A stretch of DNA of 64,000 nt from Bacillus dicomae (lineage in GTDB: Bacteria; Bacillota; Bacilli; Bacillales; Bacillaceae_G), in assembly GCF_006494425.1 (NCBI RefSeq), contig NZ_VHIV01000003.1:372001-436000 (forward strand), written 5' to 3'. Positions within the stretch are counted from its first letter, which is position 1; the number at the start of each line of letters is the position of its first letter. Shown one piece after another: positions 15,157 through 24,399 of the stretch. Under the pieces are notes generated by a model. That model did no database searches. It saw only the letters and a program-made list of their open reading frames with translations, and was not told the DNA's origin. Made by a program: the position numbers and the translations under genes.

Positions 15157-16097
15157 AGTACTGGCACCTCTAACTTTTGTCTCACTTTATTTTCTAGTAC
15201 ACCTACTCCATCAACTTCGATTCGAACGATATCTCCATCTTTAAGAAATGCTTGCGGATTACGTGCAACTCCTACACCACCTGGCGTACCTGTTAAAATG
15301 ACATCCCCTGGCTCTAGTGTCATTAGACCGGATAAAAACGAAACGAGATATTGTACCGAGAATACTAAATTTGCAGTATTAGACTGTTGACGTTTCTCTC
15401 CATTTACCGTTAATACGATTTCCAAACCAGATGGGTTCTTTAATTCATCTGAAGTAATTAACCATGGCCCCATTGGAGCACTTCCCTCAACAGTCTTCCC
15501 TTGAAGCCATTGAATTGTACGGCGCTGAATATCACGATAAGTAATATCATTTACAATTGTGTAACCAGCTACATATTGGAGGGCATCTTCTTCTGAAACA
15601 TTACGAGCACGCTTTCCGATTACAAAAGCAAATTCAGCTTCATAATCTAATTGTTCTGAAATCGGATAAAACGGAATATCATCTTGCGGACCAACTACTG
15701 TATTCGCAAATTTTGCAAAGATAACCGGAAAAGCAGGTAATTCTCGTTTCATTTCCAAAATATGTTCACGATAATTGTGACCTACACATATAATTTTTCC
15801 TGGCGAAGGTACTGGAGCCTCAATCTTCACTTCACCTTCTTCAAATACCAATTTTTCTTTATGGTTTTTCATAAGTGCATAATCGATCGCCTCTTTTGCT
15901 AGATTCATACTCTCCGTCCCGCCTTGTAAAAATCCATTCATATCTTTTGGAATATGTGCCTCTGCAATTTGAGCAGCCCGAAGGTTCCCTTCACTTGCCA
16001 ATTTCGTTTTAAAAGCAGCATGTAAATCAATCAATTTCCCGTTTTCTAAAGCAGCAATTCTCGTTTCTCCATTATGTGTAAAAGTAACAAGTTTCAT
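15153..16097 (-). CDS. Fumarylacetoacetate hydrolase family protein, likely fumarylpyruvate hydrolase
   Basis: A 314-residue protein with the FAH C-terminal fold. Motifs include ICVGHNYREHILEMKRELP near residue 102, the acidic metal-binding LDYEAEFAFVIGKRARN near 150, GYTIVNDITYRDIQRR, and VILTGTPGGVG near 280. In gentisate pathways such enzymes split fumarylpyruvate (or maleylpyruvate) into fumarate (or maleate) and pyruvate. It overlaps the DinB-fold gene by four bases, giving tight translational coupling. AAAGGGAG precedes the ATG. An acylpyruvase with wider substrate range is possible. Confidence 0.85.
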   Translation of the reverse strand: MKLVTFTHNGETRIAALENGKLIDLHAAFKTKLASEGNLRAAQIAEAHIPKDMNGFLQGGTESMNLAKEAIDYALMKNHKEKLVFEEGEVKIEAPVPSPGKIICVGHNYREHILEMKRELPAFPVIFAKFANTVVGPQDDIPFYPISEQLDYEAEFAFVIGKRARNVSEEDALQYVAGYTIVNDITYRDIQRRTIQWLQGKTVEGSAPMGPWLITSDELKNPSGLEIVLTVNGEKRQQSNTANLVFSVQYLVSFLSGLMTLEPGDVILTGTPGGVGVARNPQAFLKDGDIVRIEVDGVGVLENKVRQKLEVPVL

Positions 16098-16190
16098 AGT
16101 AATCTCCCTTTCCTCTAAATAATTGAAAGTTCTACCGTCTCAAATAATCGAGAACGATGATAGCGTATAACTTTCCCGCCCCACTTTTTG

Positions 16191-16748
16191 TTATAAAAGA
16201 TAAAAAGTATTTCCCTCTGGACCAATTGGGATATGACCTAATTCTAGTAACTCTATAATTGGGAGAAACATATTTTTTTCTTCAGCTAATTCAGCAGCAC
16301 ATGCAACCGTACTTATGTACATCGCATGCCCAACTAGAAATTTCACTACTTTTTCCTCACCGAAATGTTTGAACGCTTCTTTATAAACACCGTGAAAAAT
16401 TGCTTCTGGCACTTTATCTACAACATCTATAAGAAGTTTTTCGTTACCTACACTTATAATTTTTTCTTTCAACTGATCCGGTACTTCTGCTAGAGTCCCC
16501 CATAAATGATTATCTTTAAATGAAATTCGTTCAATGGTCTCATTTAATTGGTTTCTTGAAATCCATTTAATTTCATATTCACTAATGTGTAGAGCACGCA
16601 TAAATTGATCTATTTTCTTCTCAGCCTCTACATTTTGCTGTCCAATGTTGTTATACCAGTTCATCGTCATGAACCGCTGAATCATTCCATTTGTATTACG
16701 AGCTTGCGAACCATACTTTTCTTCATTTATGAATTGAGACAAAGCCAT
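16191..16748 (-). CDS. Unknown protein in the gentisate operon, 185 aa
   Basis: No family is recognised. The sequence is soluble and mostly helical, without signal peptide or cysteine motifs; one region has a conserved-looking HAMYISTVACAAELAEE and the C-terminus is LELGHIPIGPEGNTFYLL. It lies between the FAD hydroxylase (44 bp upstream) and the FAH-fold gene (93 bp downstream), all on one strand, so it is very probably co-transcribed with the catabolic genes. A role as an accessory or immune-to-toxic-intermediate factor cannot be told from the sequence. GGAGCG precedes the ATG. Confidence 0.65.
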   Translation of the reverse strand: MALSQFINEEKYGSQARNTNGMIQRFMTMNWYNNIGQQNVEAEKKIDQFMRALHISEYEIKWISRNQLNETIERISFKDNHLWGTLAEVPDQLKEKIISVGNEKLLIDVVDKVPEAIFHGVYKEAFKHFGEEKVVKFLVGHAMYISTVACAAELAEEKNMFLPIIELLELGHIPIGPEGNTFYLL

Positions 16749-16792
16749 TTCGTATCGCTCCTTTCACATTACTTATCTAATTTTTTATCATT

Positions 16793-18022
16793 TTAATATT
16801 TTGTCGTCAGTTCAGGTGGTCCAAATTTTGGTCCATATGGTCCCTCATCAAGCCATCTTCCAAGTCTCGGAACGATAGATACCAGTGAAGCAGCAATGTC
16901 ACGTTTCATATTCATTTCAGGAGAACTACCTTGAAGATGATGAAGTGCTGTAGTTGATGCATCGCGGTTCCACTGCGCTGCAATTCGACGTTCTTTTGCA
17001 GCAGCTTCAATTACTTCTACTCGCTCTTCTTCAGAATGAGAATGTAGTGCTTTCTCAATGCCTCTTGCAGCAAGAACAGCATCTGGAATACCAGAATTTA
17101 ATCCGCGTGCTCCGAATGGGGCAAATAAGTGTGCTGCTTCTCCAGCTAGGAGAACACGACGTTTTTTGTCAGTAAACGAATTTGCCACTACTTGATGGAA
17201 ACGATAGGAGGACACCCACGTAATCCTATCAGCGTACTTAGCATCCATAACTTTCGGCAACCATTTCTTAACACTTTCAATATTTGTATAATCATCTGGG
17301 TTATCTGATTCAAGCAGTTGTAAATCGATACGCCATCCGCCTTTAAACGGAACAAACATTACATTTCTTCCTTCCATAGCTGGATGCTGATAATGGAATA
17401 TTCTTTCTAAAGGAAGTGGATCTGTTTCATCTTCTTTTGCATCTACGACGATAAACGTATCTGCTGTACGTGGGCCTTCAAACGTTAATCCAGCTTCTTC
17501 TCTTACGATGGAACGTGCTCCATCACATCCAATTACATACTGCGCCTTTAAGATTTCGTCATTTGTGATTGTTAGTTCTACTCCAGAATCTGTAATGAGT
17601 AACTTCTTGACCGGGGCATCCCAAAGGAATTCAACACCTTCTTTTATACACGCCTCATACATATGTTTTTCGATTTCATCTTGATGAAGAGCTGTGAAAT
17701 GAGGTAATCGGTTAAACTTAAGGTTTTCATCCTTACCGTAATCTCTTACATATACTTCTTTCCCTTTATAAAATGTTCGTTTTACAGGCCAAATTATTCC
17801 GTTATGTGCAAGCGCGAAACCGAGACCTTCTGAAGTCTCTTCCAGTAGTTTTAACGAAGCACTATGCAAATAGATTGCTCTACTTCCCGGGCGTGGTCTT
17901 CCGAATGAATCTGCCTCAATTACTAAAGTTGATATCCCCTTCTTTTGTAATGCAAGTCCTGCTACAAGCCCGACTGGTCCCGCCCCAACTACTATGGCAT
18001 CATACTTTTTTTCTTTTCCCAT
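16793..18022 (-). CDS. FAD-dependent aromatic hydroxylase (probable hydroxybenzoate or hydroxybenzoyl-CoA hydroxylase)
   Basis: A 409-residue class A flavoprotein monooxygenase. The FAD motifs are AIVVGAGPVGLVAGLALQ (GxGxxG) at the start, VIGCDGARSIVR (DG motif) near residue 165 and LLAGEAAHLFAPFGARGLNSGI (GD-like motif, here GE) near 293. By context it would make gentisate: 3-hydroxybenzoate 6-hydroxylation, or 5-hydroxylation of salicylate or its CoA ester. The ATG at 18020-18022 is seven bases after GGGGGAG; a GTG directly before it is the alternative. A thioesterase gene lies 33 bp upstream. Confidence 0.8.
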   Translation of the reverse strand: MGKEKKYDAIVVGAGPVGLVAGLALQKKGISTLVIEADSFGRPRPGSRAIYLHSASLKLLEETSEGLGFALAHNGIIWPVKRTFYKGKEVYVRDYGKDENLKFNRLPHFTALHQDEIEKHMYEACIKEGVEFLWDAPVKKLLITDSGVELTITNDEILKAQYVIGCDGARSIVREEAGLTFEGPRTADTFIVVDAKEDETDPLPLERIFHYQHPAMEGRNVMFVPFKGGWRIDLQLLESDNPDDYTNIESVKKWLPKVMDAKYADRITWVSSYRFHQVVANSFTDKKRRVLLAGEAAHLFAPFGARGLNSGIPDAVLAARGIEKALHSHSEEERVEVIEAAAKERRIAAQWNRDASTTALHHLQGSSPEMNMKRDIAASLVSIVPRLGRWLDEGPYGPKFGPPELTTKY

Positions 18023-18055
18023 CACTATCTCCCCCTTATTAACAATTTCTATTTC

Positions 18056-18472
18056 TTAACTTTCTACAGTTTTTATCTCTGGCATCATCTTCTGCCGAAT
18101 ATATCCAGGTATCGGTTGCGCTTTCACTTTTTCTTTAAAAGAAGTCCATGCACGAGTTTCATAACCTTCTGCCATAACTTGTTCCCCTTTTACAAAAACA
18201 TGCTGGATTGTAAAAACTTTATTATGCAATTCTTTTACAGTACTTTTCACAACTACTTGATCTTCAAAACGAAGAGGTGACTTAAATTGACATTTTGCTT
18301 CTAGTAATGGCAAACCAATTTGTTGTTCTTCGTAAAGTTCAACTGAAGGAAAGCCAATTTTTTTAAAATACTCATGAGTTGCTTCATCCATCCATTTATA
18401 AAAATTAGGATAATACACAATGCCTGCCGCATCTGTATCTCCCCATCTCACTTGAAAAGTATACTCTTCCAT
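18056..18472 (-). CDS. Hotdog-fold acyl-CoA thioesterase (4-hydroxybenzoyl-CoA thioesterase family)
   Basis: A 138-residue hotdog protein. The family signature is near the N-terminus: FQVRWGDTDAAGIVYYPNFYKWMDEATHEYF, with the catalytic-type Asp in GDTDAAG. It would release free acid from an aryl-CoA, such as hydroxybenzoyl-CoA or gentisyl-CoA, in the cytoplasm. It lies 20 bp downstream of the CoA ligase and just before the FAD hydroxylase, which fits that role. GGGGTGA precedes the ATG. Confidence 0.85.
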   Translation of the reverse strand: MEEYTFQVRWGDTDAAGIVYYPNFYKWMDEATHEYFKKIGFPSVELYEEQQIGLPLLEAKCQFKSPLRFEDQVVVKSTVKELHNKVFTIQHVFVKGEQVMAEGYETRAWTSFKEKVKAQPIPGYIRQKMMPEIKTVES

Positions 18473-18492
18473 TATTTCTTCACCCCTATCTA

Positions 18493-20049
18493 TTAAATTG
18501 TCGGACTAATATTGGAAGATACTTGTTCTTTCAATTTCAATTTTTGAATTTTCCCACTTGCTGTGACAGGAAATTCCTCAGTAAAGATCACTTTCTCTGG
18601 TAGTTTATAAATTGCCATTCTCTCTTTAAGATAGAGTTTTATTTCTTCTTCCGTACTTACTACCCCGTTCTTTAATCGTATGACTGCACAAGCAACTTCC
18701 CCTAGCACTTTATCTGGAAGTCCTATAACAGCTGCTTCGATTACTTTTGGATGTTTCATAATAACTGCTTCAATTTCCTGAGGATAAACGTTAAGTCCAC
18801 CCCTTATAATCATCTCTTTCTTTCTTCCTACAAATCTTAAATATCCTTGAGAATCGAGTGTGCCTAAATCTCCTGAATAATACCAATCTTCATTATCTAA
18901 AACCTGCTTTGTCTGTTCAGGCATATTATAATAACCTTTCATTACTCCAAATCCCTTAACTGCGATTTCTCCCACTTCCCCAGGCGGGAGCGCTACTCTA
19001 TTTTCATCTACAATTTTTAATGTTACTCCTGGGATTGCCTTCCCGAGAGTTTCTGTTATGTTCTCCTTTGTATCATCATACGAGGTCATCGTAATCGAAA
19101 CCGTTTCAGTTATCCCAAATGATTGGCAAAGGTTAATACCCATCCGTTCTCGAATCTCCGTCACTGTTTTTACTGATATAGGTGCTGCACCAACTAACCC
19201 GGCACGTAATGAAGATAAATCATATTTATCAAAGTCCTCTAACTCTAGTTCCTTTATAAACATAGTTGGTACACCTTTTTGGATAGTTACCTTTTCTTGT
19301 TCAATTAATTGTAAAGTTTCTCGCGGGTGGAATTTTTCTTGTAATATGATCCTTCCTCCCATTGCTACTGCACAAAGCATATTAATTGCCATACCGAAAA
19401 TATGAAATAGTGGTGCTGAAATAATGAATACATCCTTTTGTGTACAATACAGCTCTGTTCCTATCGTTCGTGCAGATTGTACAACGGCACGATGTGTAAC
19501 CATTACACCTTTTGGAGTTCCCGTCGTCCCTGACGTATATAAAATACAAAACAAATCATCGTTCACATTTATATGAACTGGTTCAATATCCATTTTTTCT
19601 GTACGAATTAACTCCTCATATGAACAGTAATTCTCTTGCGAAAACCGTACTGTAATAACCTTTTGTACTTTATTAACGACTTTTTCAAATCCAAAATTCT
19701 TTTCAAATTCCCTTGAAGCTATTAATAGTTTTGGGGCTGAACTTTCCAATATATACTCAATTTCATATGATTTATATTTAGGATTAAATGGAACGATTAT
19801 CGCTCCCAATTTCGCAGCTGCAAAATAGATTACTACTGTTTCGGACCAGTTTGGTAGAGATACTGCGATGCGGTCTGCTTTACCTACTCCTAGTCTCTTA
19901 AATGCCGTAGCCAAACAATCTACTTCATATTTCAATTGTTTATATGTAATACGTCTCGTTAAATCATATATTGCTTCTTTTTCACCGTAAGATGAACTCA
20001 CCGTTTCTAATAGCTCATACACCGACAATAAGTTTTTATCCTTTTTCAT
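18493..20049 (-). CDS. AMP-forming acyl/aryl-CoA ligase
   Basis: A 518-residue member of the ANL adenylate-forming enzymes. The P-loop is LYTSGTTGTPKGVMVTHRA near residue 170; the A5 motif appears as SFGITETVSITMTS; the hinge region is YYSGDLGTLDSQGYLRFVGRKKEMIIRGGLNVYP near 400; the catalytic lysine is in TASGKIQK near 503. It activates a carboxylic acid as a CoA thioester. Context suggests an aromatic acid, such as a hydroxycinnamate or salicylate. Start is uncertain: ATG at 20047-20049 follows AGAAAGTGAGTG; a GTG 12 bases upstream is possible. Confidence 0.85.
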   Translation of the reverse strand: MKKDKNLLSVYELLETVSSSYGEKEAIYDLTRRITYKQLKYEVDCLATAFKRLGVGKADRIAVSLPNWSETVVIYFAAAKLGAIIVPFNPKYKSYEIEYILESSAPKLLIASREFEKNFGFEKVVNKVQKVITVRFSQENYCSYEELIRTEKMDIEPVHINVNDDLFCILYTSGTTGTPKGVMVTHRAVVQSARTIGTELYCTQKDVFIISAPLFHIFGMAINMLCAVAMGGRIILQEKFHPRETLQLIEQEKVTIQKGVPTMFIKELELEDFDKYDLSSLRAGLVGAAPISVKTVTEIRERMGINLCQSFGITETVSITMTSYDDTKENITETLGKAIPGVTLKIVDENRVALPPGEVGEIAVKGFGVMKGYYNMPEQTKQVLDNEDWYYSGDLGTLDSQGYLRFVGRKKEMIIRGGLNVYPQEIEAVIMKHPKVIEAAVIGLPDKVLGEVACAVIRLKNGVVSTEEEIKLYLKERMAIYKLPEKVIFTEEFPVTASGKIQKLKLKEQVSSNISPTI

Positions 20050-20115
20050 TTTCCCACTCACTTTCTATCTTCTTACCAACTAGCCCGAATTTTCCACTTT
20101 AAGAAACGATGTAGG

Positions 20116-20145
20116 TAAAACCAGGAAGGACTCTCCCTGGTTTTA
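20116..20145 (-). terminator. Hairpin between thiolase and CoA ligase genes
   Basis: TAAAACCAGG and CCTGGTTTTA form a perfect 10-bp stem with a 10-nt loop, starting seven bases after the thiolase stop on the minus strand. No long T-run follows, so it may end transcription only in part and separate the region into two units. Confidence 0.5.
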
Positions 20146-20151
20146 TCCCTA

Positions 20152-21327
20152 TTACAACGCTTCCCAAATCGCTGCAATTCCTTGTCCACCGCCAATACAA
20201 ACAGCGGATACTCCATATTTCTGATTTCTTCTTCTTAATTCATAAATTAAGGATAGAGAAATTCTCGTTCCACTTGCAGCAAGTGGATGACCTATTGCAA
20301 TTGCCCCACCGTTTACATTTGCTTTTTCAAGATCGAATGCTAATTCTTTTTGACAAGCTAAGTACTGCGCAGAAAATGCTTCATTAATTTCAATCAAATT
20401 TAAGTCTGTTAAAGTTAAATTTGCTTTTTCTAATGCGCTTTGAATAGCTGGAACTGGACCGATTCCCATATACTTCGGTTCTACTCCTACAACAGCCCAA
20501 GAAACGAGCTTAGCAATTGGTTGTAACCCTCTATCTTTTGCAAAGTCGCTCGATGCTAAAACAACTGCGGCTGCACCGTCCACCATGCCGCTTGCACTAC
20601 CAGGAGTTACGACGCCATTTTCCACAAAACGAGGTTTTAACTTTGCAAGTTTTTCTAGACTCGTATGACGGATATGCTCATCCTCTTCAATGACCTGTTC
20701 TCCTTTTCTTCCTTTCACTGTTACTGGAACAATCTCTTCTTTGAAATACCCTTTTTCCCTTGCTAAAAGAGCTCGTTCATGACTCGATAGTGCATGCTGA
20801 TCTACCTCTTCTCTCGTTAAGTTATATTTTGCAGCTAAGTTTTCAGCCGTTTCTCCCATCGTACATTTACCATACGTATCATACAGACCATCCCACAACC
20901 AATCTTCTATTACCGGACCGCCGAGTGGACTTCCCCATCTCATTCCAGGTATTACATGTGGAACTTGGCTCATATTCTCTGTTCCTCCGGCAAGTGCAAC
21001 ATCTGCTTCCCCGCTAAGAATATAACGAGCTGCTGTTAAAATAGATTCAACACCCGTTCCGCAAAGACGATTGATCGTCAAAGCTGGTACATGAATAGGC
21101 GCTCCGGCTTTTAAACCAACATGTCTTGCCAATAAATGTGCATCTTTACTAGATTGCTGTACATTACCAAATACAACTTGATCAATTTCTTCTGCAGAAA
21201 TGGCAGCTTTTCGTATTGCTTCCTTAGCAGCAATAGCTCCTAAATCTGTTGCATTTAATCCTCGGAATGCCCCCGAAATTTCAGCGAAAGGAGTCCTTGC
21301 TCCCTCTAATAAAACAATTTCTTTCAT
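20152..21327 (-). CDS. Thiolase (acetyl-CoA acyltransferase)
   Basis: A 391-residue thiolase of the usual length. Catalytic residues are seen: Cys in NRLCGTGVESI near residue 89, His in GGAIAIGHPLAASGTR near 348 and Cys in AVCIGGGQGIA near 377. It would cleave a 3-ketoacyl-CoA to acetyl-CoA and a shortened acyl-CoA, or do the reverse. It lies 15 bp after the enoyl-CoA hydratase gene, and together with the next gene forms a complete beta-oxidation set. GAGGTG precedes the ATG. Confidence 0.92.
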   Translation of the reverse strand: MKEIVLLEGARTPFAEISGAFRGLNATDLGAIAAKEAIRKAAISAEEIDQVVFGNVQQSSKDAHLLARHVGLKAGAPIHVPALTINRLCGTGVESILTAARYILSGEADVALAGGTENMSQVPHVIPGMRWGSPLGGPVIEDWLWDGLYDTYGKCTMGETAENLAAKYNLTREEVDQHALSSHERALLAREKGYFKEEIVPVTVKGRKGEQVIEEDEHIRHTSLEKLAKLKPRFVENGVVTPGSASGMVDGAAAVVLASSDFAKDRGLQPIAKLVSWAVVGVEPKYMGIGPVPAIQSALEKANLTLTDLNLIEINEAFSAQYLACQKELAFDLEKANVNGGAIAIGHPLAASGTRISLSLIYELRRRNQKYGVSAVCIGGGQGIAAIWEAL

Positions 21328-21342
21328 ATCCTTTTCACCTCA

Positions 21343-22122
21343 TTATTTCCCTAAATAAACTGGTTTTCTTTTTTCAACGAATGCTTGTAATCCTTCTTTA
21401 CGGTCCTCTGTTGCGAAAGCATTTCCAAAACAGGTGCTTTCAATGATTAAGCCTGTTTCAAGATCAGCATTACTTCCTACATTCACCGCTGTTTTTAACA
21501 TTTGAAGTGCTACTGGAGGTTTTTTTGCCAATTTATATGCCCATTCCTTTGCTGCTTCAAATAACTCTTCTGCAGGTACTATTTTGTTGATAATATGTAA
21601 ATCAAACGCACGCTTCGCATCAAACATGTCTCCGAAGTAGAGTAATTCTTTCGCTATACCTTGGCCGACAATCTTTTGAAGACGCTGTGTTCCTCCGCCT
21701 CCAGGGATGATTCCGAGTCCTACTTCTGGAAAAGCAAATTTTGCTTGATCCGAACAAATGCGCAAATCACATGCAAGTGCAAGTTCAAAACCACCGCCAA
21801 GAGCTAATCCATTTATCGCAGCAATAACTGGTTTTGACATATTTTCAATTTTGCTAAATACCGTTCGTGAAGTTTTATTCATTTTGTTTACACCGACAAG
21901 ATCAAGTGCTGCCATTTCATTAATATCAGCGCCTGCGACAAATGCTTTCCTTCCGCTTCCTGTAAGAACGATTACTCGTACGTCTTCATTTGCTTCTAGT
22001 TCACTAAATAGACTGGAAAGTTCATGAAACACTTGTGTATTTAGCGGATTTACAGGTGGTCGATTTATCGTAACAATCGCAACTTTATTTTCAATATCAC
22101 AAATTAAAAACTCGTAATTCAT
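21343..22122 (-). CDS. Enoyl-CoA hydratase (crotonase family)
   Basis: A 259-residue crotonase-fold protein. The oxyanion-hole segments are AFVAGADINEM near residue 63 and NGLALGGGFELALACD near 104-119; the catalytic Glu residues fit GGGFE and FPEVGLGIIPGGGGTQRL near 133. It adds water to a 2-enoyl-CoA. It stands 18 bp behind the 3-hydroxyacyl-CoA dehydrogenase gene and 15 bp before the thiolase gene. A cinnamoyl-CoA type substrate is possible; a retro-aldol hydratase-lyase is another option for this family. Confidence 0.9.
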   Translation of the reverse strand: MNYEFLICDIENKVAIVTINRPPVNPLNTQVFHELSSLFSELEANEDVRVIVLTGSGRKAFVAGADINEMAALDLVGVNKMNKTSRTVFSKIENMSKPVIAAINGLALGGGFELALACDLRICSDQAKFAFPEVGLGIIPGGGGTQRLQKIVGQGIAKELLYFGDMFDAKRAFDLHIINKIVPAEELFEAAKEWAYKLAKKPPVALQMLKTAVNVGSNADLETGLIIESTCFGNAFATEDRKEGLQAFVEKRKPVYLGK

Positions 22123-22140
22123 AACTTAATCCCCCATTCT

Positions 22141-22995
22141 TTATTCATAATCATAAAAACCTGCGCCTGTTTTTTTACCATGTCTCCCTGCTCTAACTAG
22201 CTGTTTTAAAAGAAGCGGTGGCGCGTATTGATCATTGTTTAATTCTTCTTTGAAATACTCCATCACGTGATAGCCAATGTCTACACCTGCAAAATCTTGT
22301 AGTGTAAATGGCCCCATCGGATAATTGAGGCCAAGTGTAACTGCCTTATCAATATCTTCTGCAGAGGCAACCCCATCTTCAAGCAATTTAATTGCTTCAA
22401 TAAACTGCGGAATCATAATTCGATTTACAATAAAACCCGGTGAATCTTTCTTTACTTCAACTGGTTCTTTCGAAAGCTTTTTGGATAGCGCTTTTAATTC
22501 TTCGACTGTTTCATCACTCGTTTTATAGCCGCGAACAACTTCTACAAGCTTCATAAGTTGTGCTGGATTAAAGAAATGCATACCTGCTACTCGCTCTGGA
22601 CGATTCGTCGCTGACGCAATTTCTGTTATTGACATAGATGACGTATTTGTCGCCAATATAACTCCTTCTGGAACGATTTGATCGAGTGCTGCAAACACTT
22701 CTCTCTTCAACTCTAATTTTTCTAACACGGCTTCAATAACTACATCTGCATCTTTCATATCTTCTAAATCTGTAGTCATTTGAATACGGTTAAGCGCCTC
22801 TTGTTTACCCTCTTCAGTCATTTTTCCTCTCGTAACACTTTTCGTCATAAAACCATTCATACGTTGCATTGCACTATCTAAATAACGCTCTTCAATATCA
22901 TGTAAAATAACTGTAAATCCGTGTAATGCTGCTAGATTTGCAATGCCAGAACCCATAGATCCTGCACCAACGATACCAATTGTTTGAATTGCCAT
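22141..22995 (-). CDS. 3-hydroxyacyl-CoA (3-hydroxybutyryl-CoA-like) dehydrogenase
   Basis: A 284-residue single-function dehydrogenase. The NAD site is IGIVGAGSMGSGIA at the N-terminus; the catalytic region is ERVAGMHFFNPAQLMKLVEVVRG near residue 130; the C-terminal domain has NYPMGPFTLQDFAGVDIG near 225. It oxidises 3-hydroxyacyl-CoA to 3-ketoacyl-CoA. It is the first gene of the set with hydratase and thiolase. GAGGGGG precedes the ATG. The length is typical of Hbd/FadB2 proteins, not of bifunctional FadB. Confidence 0.92.
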   Translation of the reverse strand: MAIQTIGIVGAGSMGSGIANLAALHGFTVILHDIEERYLDSAMQRMNGFMTKSVTRGKMTEEGKQEALNRIQMTTDLEDMKDADVVIEAVLEKLELKREVFAALDQIVPEGVILATNTSSMSITEIASATNRPERVAGMHFFNPAQLMKLVEVVRGYKTSDETVEELKALSKKLSKEPVEVKKDSPGFIVNRIMIPQFIEAIKLLEDGVASAEDIDKAVTLGLNYPMGPFTLQDFAGVDIGYHVMEYFKEELNNDQYAPPLLLKQLVRAGRHGKKTGAGFYDYE

Positions 22996-23275
22996 TTTGC
23001 TACCCCCTCAATTATTTTTAAATATTCTGCAAATAAATTATATCTATATCCAAAAAGTTTTTGTATGTACATAGTGTAGGAAATACATATATTTCTTTCA
23101 TACATTTTGAGGGTATTCATTCTAATATAAATGGCTTTATATTCTATCTTCAAAACGGTTCAGTTTTTTTCAAATAAAAAGTGCGCACCTCAAAACACTT
23201 GTACTCTATCAGTCGTATTTAATATCGTTTTTCCATGTTTCACTAAATAATACACATCAACTTCTCTTCATACTT

Positions 23276-23417
23276 CTACTTAGCTCTTTCTGTTTTATTA
23301 GATGAACATCCAAACATGAGAGCTGTTAAAGACGCTACTAAGCAAAACGATACAATCTTCTTATATTTGTATTTAGCTGTATGTATACTCTTTAACTTTT
23401 GTAAGCGATTTCTTCAT
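23276..23417 (-). pseudogene. Broken small lipoprotein-like gene
   Basis: On the minus strand, reading toward 23276, one frame encodes KKIVSFCLVASLTALMFGC then SSNKTERAK and a stop: a hydrophobic stretch ending in the lipobox MFGC, followed by a short polar tail. That frame has no start codon. A start ATG at 23415-23417 (MKKSLTKVKEYTYS) is in another frame and stops soon. The 142-bp span is one base off a whole number of codons, so a single indel could have broken a gene of about 47 codons. A coincidence cannot be excluded. Confidence 0.35.
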
Positions 23418-23517
23418 GGTTTCAATATAAACTATGGGCTTAGACTAGGGTCAATATCTTTGTTCATATATTTTCTACAAATCAATTTAAGCGTATGTAA
23501 AAATATCTTATCACTTC

Positions 23518-23564
23518 AAAAAAGCATTTAATTGTAGACTTTGTCTAACAATCAAATGCTTTTT
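23518..23564. terminator. Bidirectional terminator downstream of the MerR gene
   Basis: AAAAAGCATTT and AAATGCTTTTT form an 11-bp stem with further weak pairing inside. It lies 17 bases beyond the MerR stop codon on the minus strand. Confidence 0.75.
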
Positions 23565-23580
23565 ATACTTCTATATGTAA

Positions 23581-24399
23581 TTATTCACTTTTCATTTTCA
23601 TTATAGGGATCATAATAACATACTGTTCAACTGTTTTTTCTTGATTCTTTATTTCACAAACGTATCGACATAAAACATCTCCGTTTAAATTGTACCCCAG
23701 ATCCTTCATAATTTGTAACGGTTCATCTAAAACCAATGCTGATAGCGGTTCATTCACACCTTTTTCATATATATAATGTAAACACTCACCCATATCAACA
23801 CGTAACACTGTTTCATCAACTGGCAATTGGTGTTCGTTCATTTTCAGTTCAGAAATAGCCATGACCCAATAACTATTATCTATATTTTTCATTATATATT
23901 GTTCTAAGGGAATACATAATGCTGGAAACACTGTGGGTAAAAAATCCATCCATTTTTTTAATAGAGGGTTTACACATAACGTCCCTTCATTTAACTGAAA
24001 ATGCTTAAAAAAACAATACGTTCCAGTCGGTTTAATTATCCATCTCTGTCCTTTTTCTTTATACTCTTTTAATACAATCATAAATTCATTTATTTGTTTT
24101 GTTTCTAGTTCTAACTGTTTTATCGCTTCATTTTTTTCAGCTATTTTATCATTACATTTTTTCATGATTTCATCATATTCTAAACCGTTAAAAATCGATC
24201 CAATCTCTTTAACATGAAAGCCCATTTGTCGAAAACTTCTAATTGCTACAAATACGCCGAAATCTTCATATGTATAAAATCTAAAACCGTTATCTTTATC
24301 TTTTTGTGGTTTTAGGAATCCTTTCTTTTCATAAAATCGTAAAGCATCTATTGAGAAACCAAATTCCTTCCCTACTTCTCCTATTTTATATTTCTTCAT
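23581..24399 (-). CDS. MerR family regulator with effector-binding domain
   Basis: A 272-residue protein. Residues 1-70 are the MerR helix-turn-helix (KIGEVGKEFGFSIDALRFYEKKGFLKPQKDKDNGFRFYTYEDF), followed by a coiled coil near 85-120 and a C-terminal region of about 150 residues like the GyrI/BmrR type ligand domain (LHYIYEKGVNEPLSALVL, GDVLCRYVCEIK). MerR proteins of this build activate multidrug or stress genes on ligand binding. It lies between the catabolic genes and their PucR-like regulator, so it could belong to the region, but nothing shows that directly. Confidence 0.82.
   Translation of the reverse strand: MKKYKIGEVGKEFGFSIDALRFYEKKGFLKPQKDKDNGFRFYTYEDFGVFVAIRSFRQMGFHVKEIGSIFNGLEYDEIMKKCNDKIAEKNEAIKQLELETKQINEFMIVLKEYKEKGQRWIIKPTGTYCFFKHFQLNEGTLCVNPLLKKWMDFLPTVFPALCIPLEQYIMKNIDNSYWVMAISELKMNEHQLPVDETVLRVDMGECLHYIYEKGVNEPLSALVLDEPLQIMKDLGYNLNGDVLCRYVCEIKNQEKTVEQYVIMIPIMKMKSE

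Larger units (their letters stand above)
22996..23580. other. Intergenic region upstream of the beta-oxidation genes
   Basis: About 585 bases without an intact gene. It must hold the promoter of the hydroxyacyl-CoA dehydrogenase gene on the minus strand, but I could not fix a convincing -35/-10 pair. It also carries a broken lipoprotein-like frame (23276-23417) and the terminator at 23518-23564. Nothing else is seen. Confidence 0.6.

Noticed and set aside
23316-23531. Plus-strand frame of 71 codons beginning MRAVKDATK
   Set aside because: No ribosome site; it is the opposite strand of the broken lipoprotein frame and runs into a terminator.
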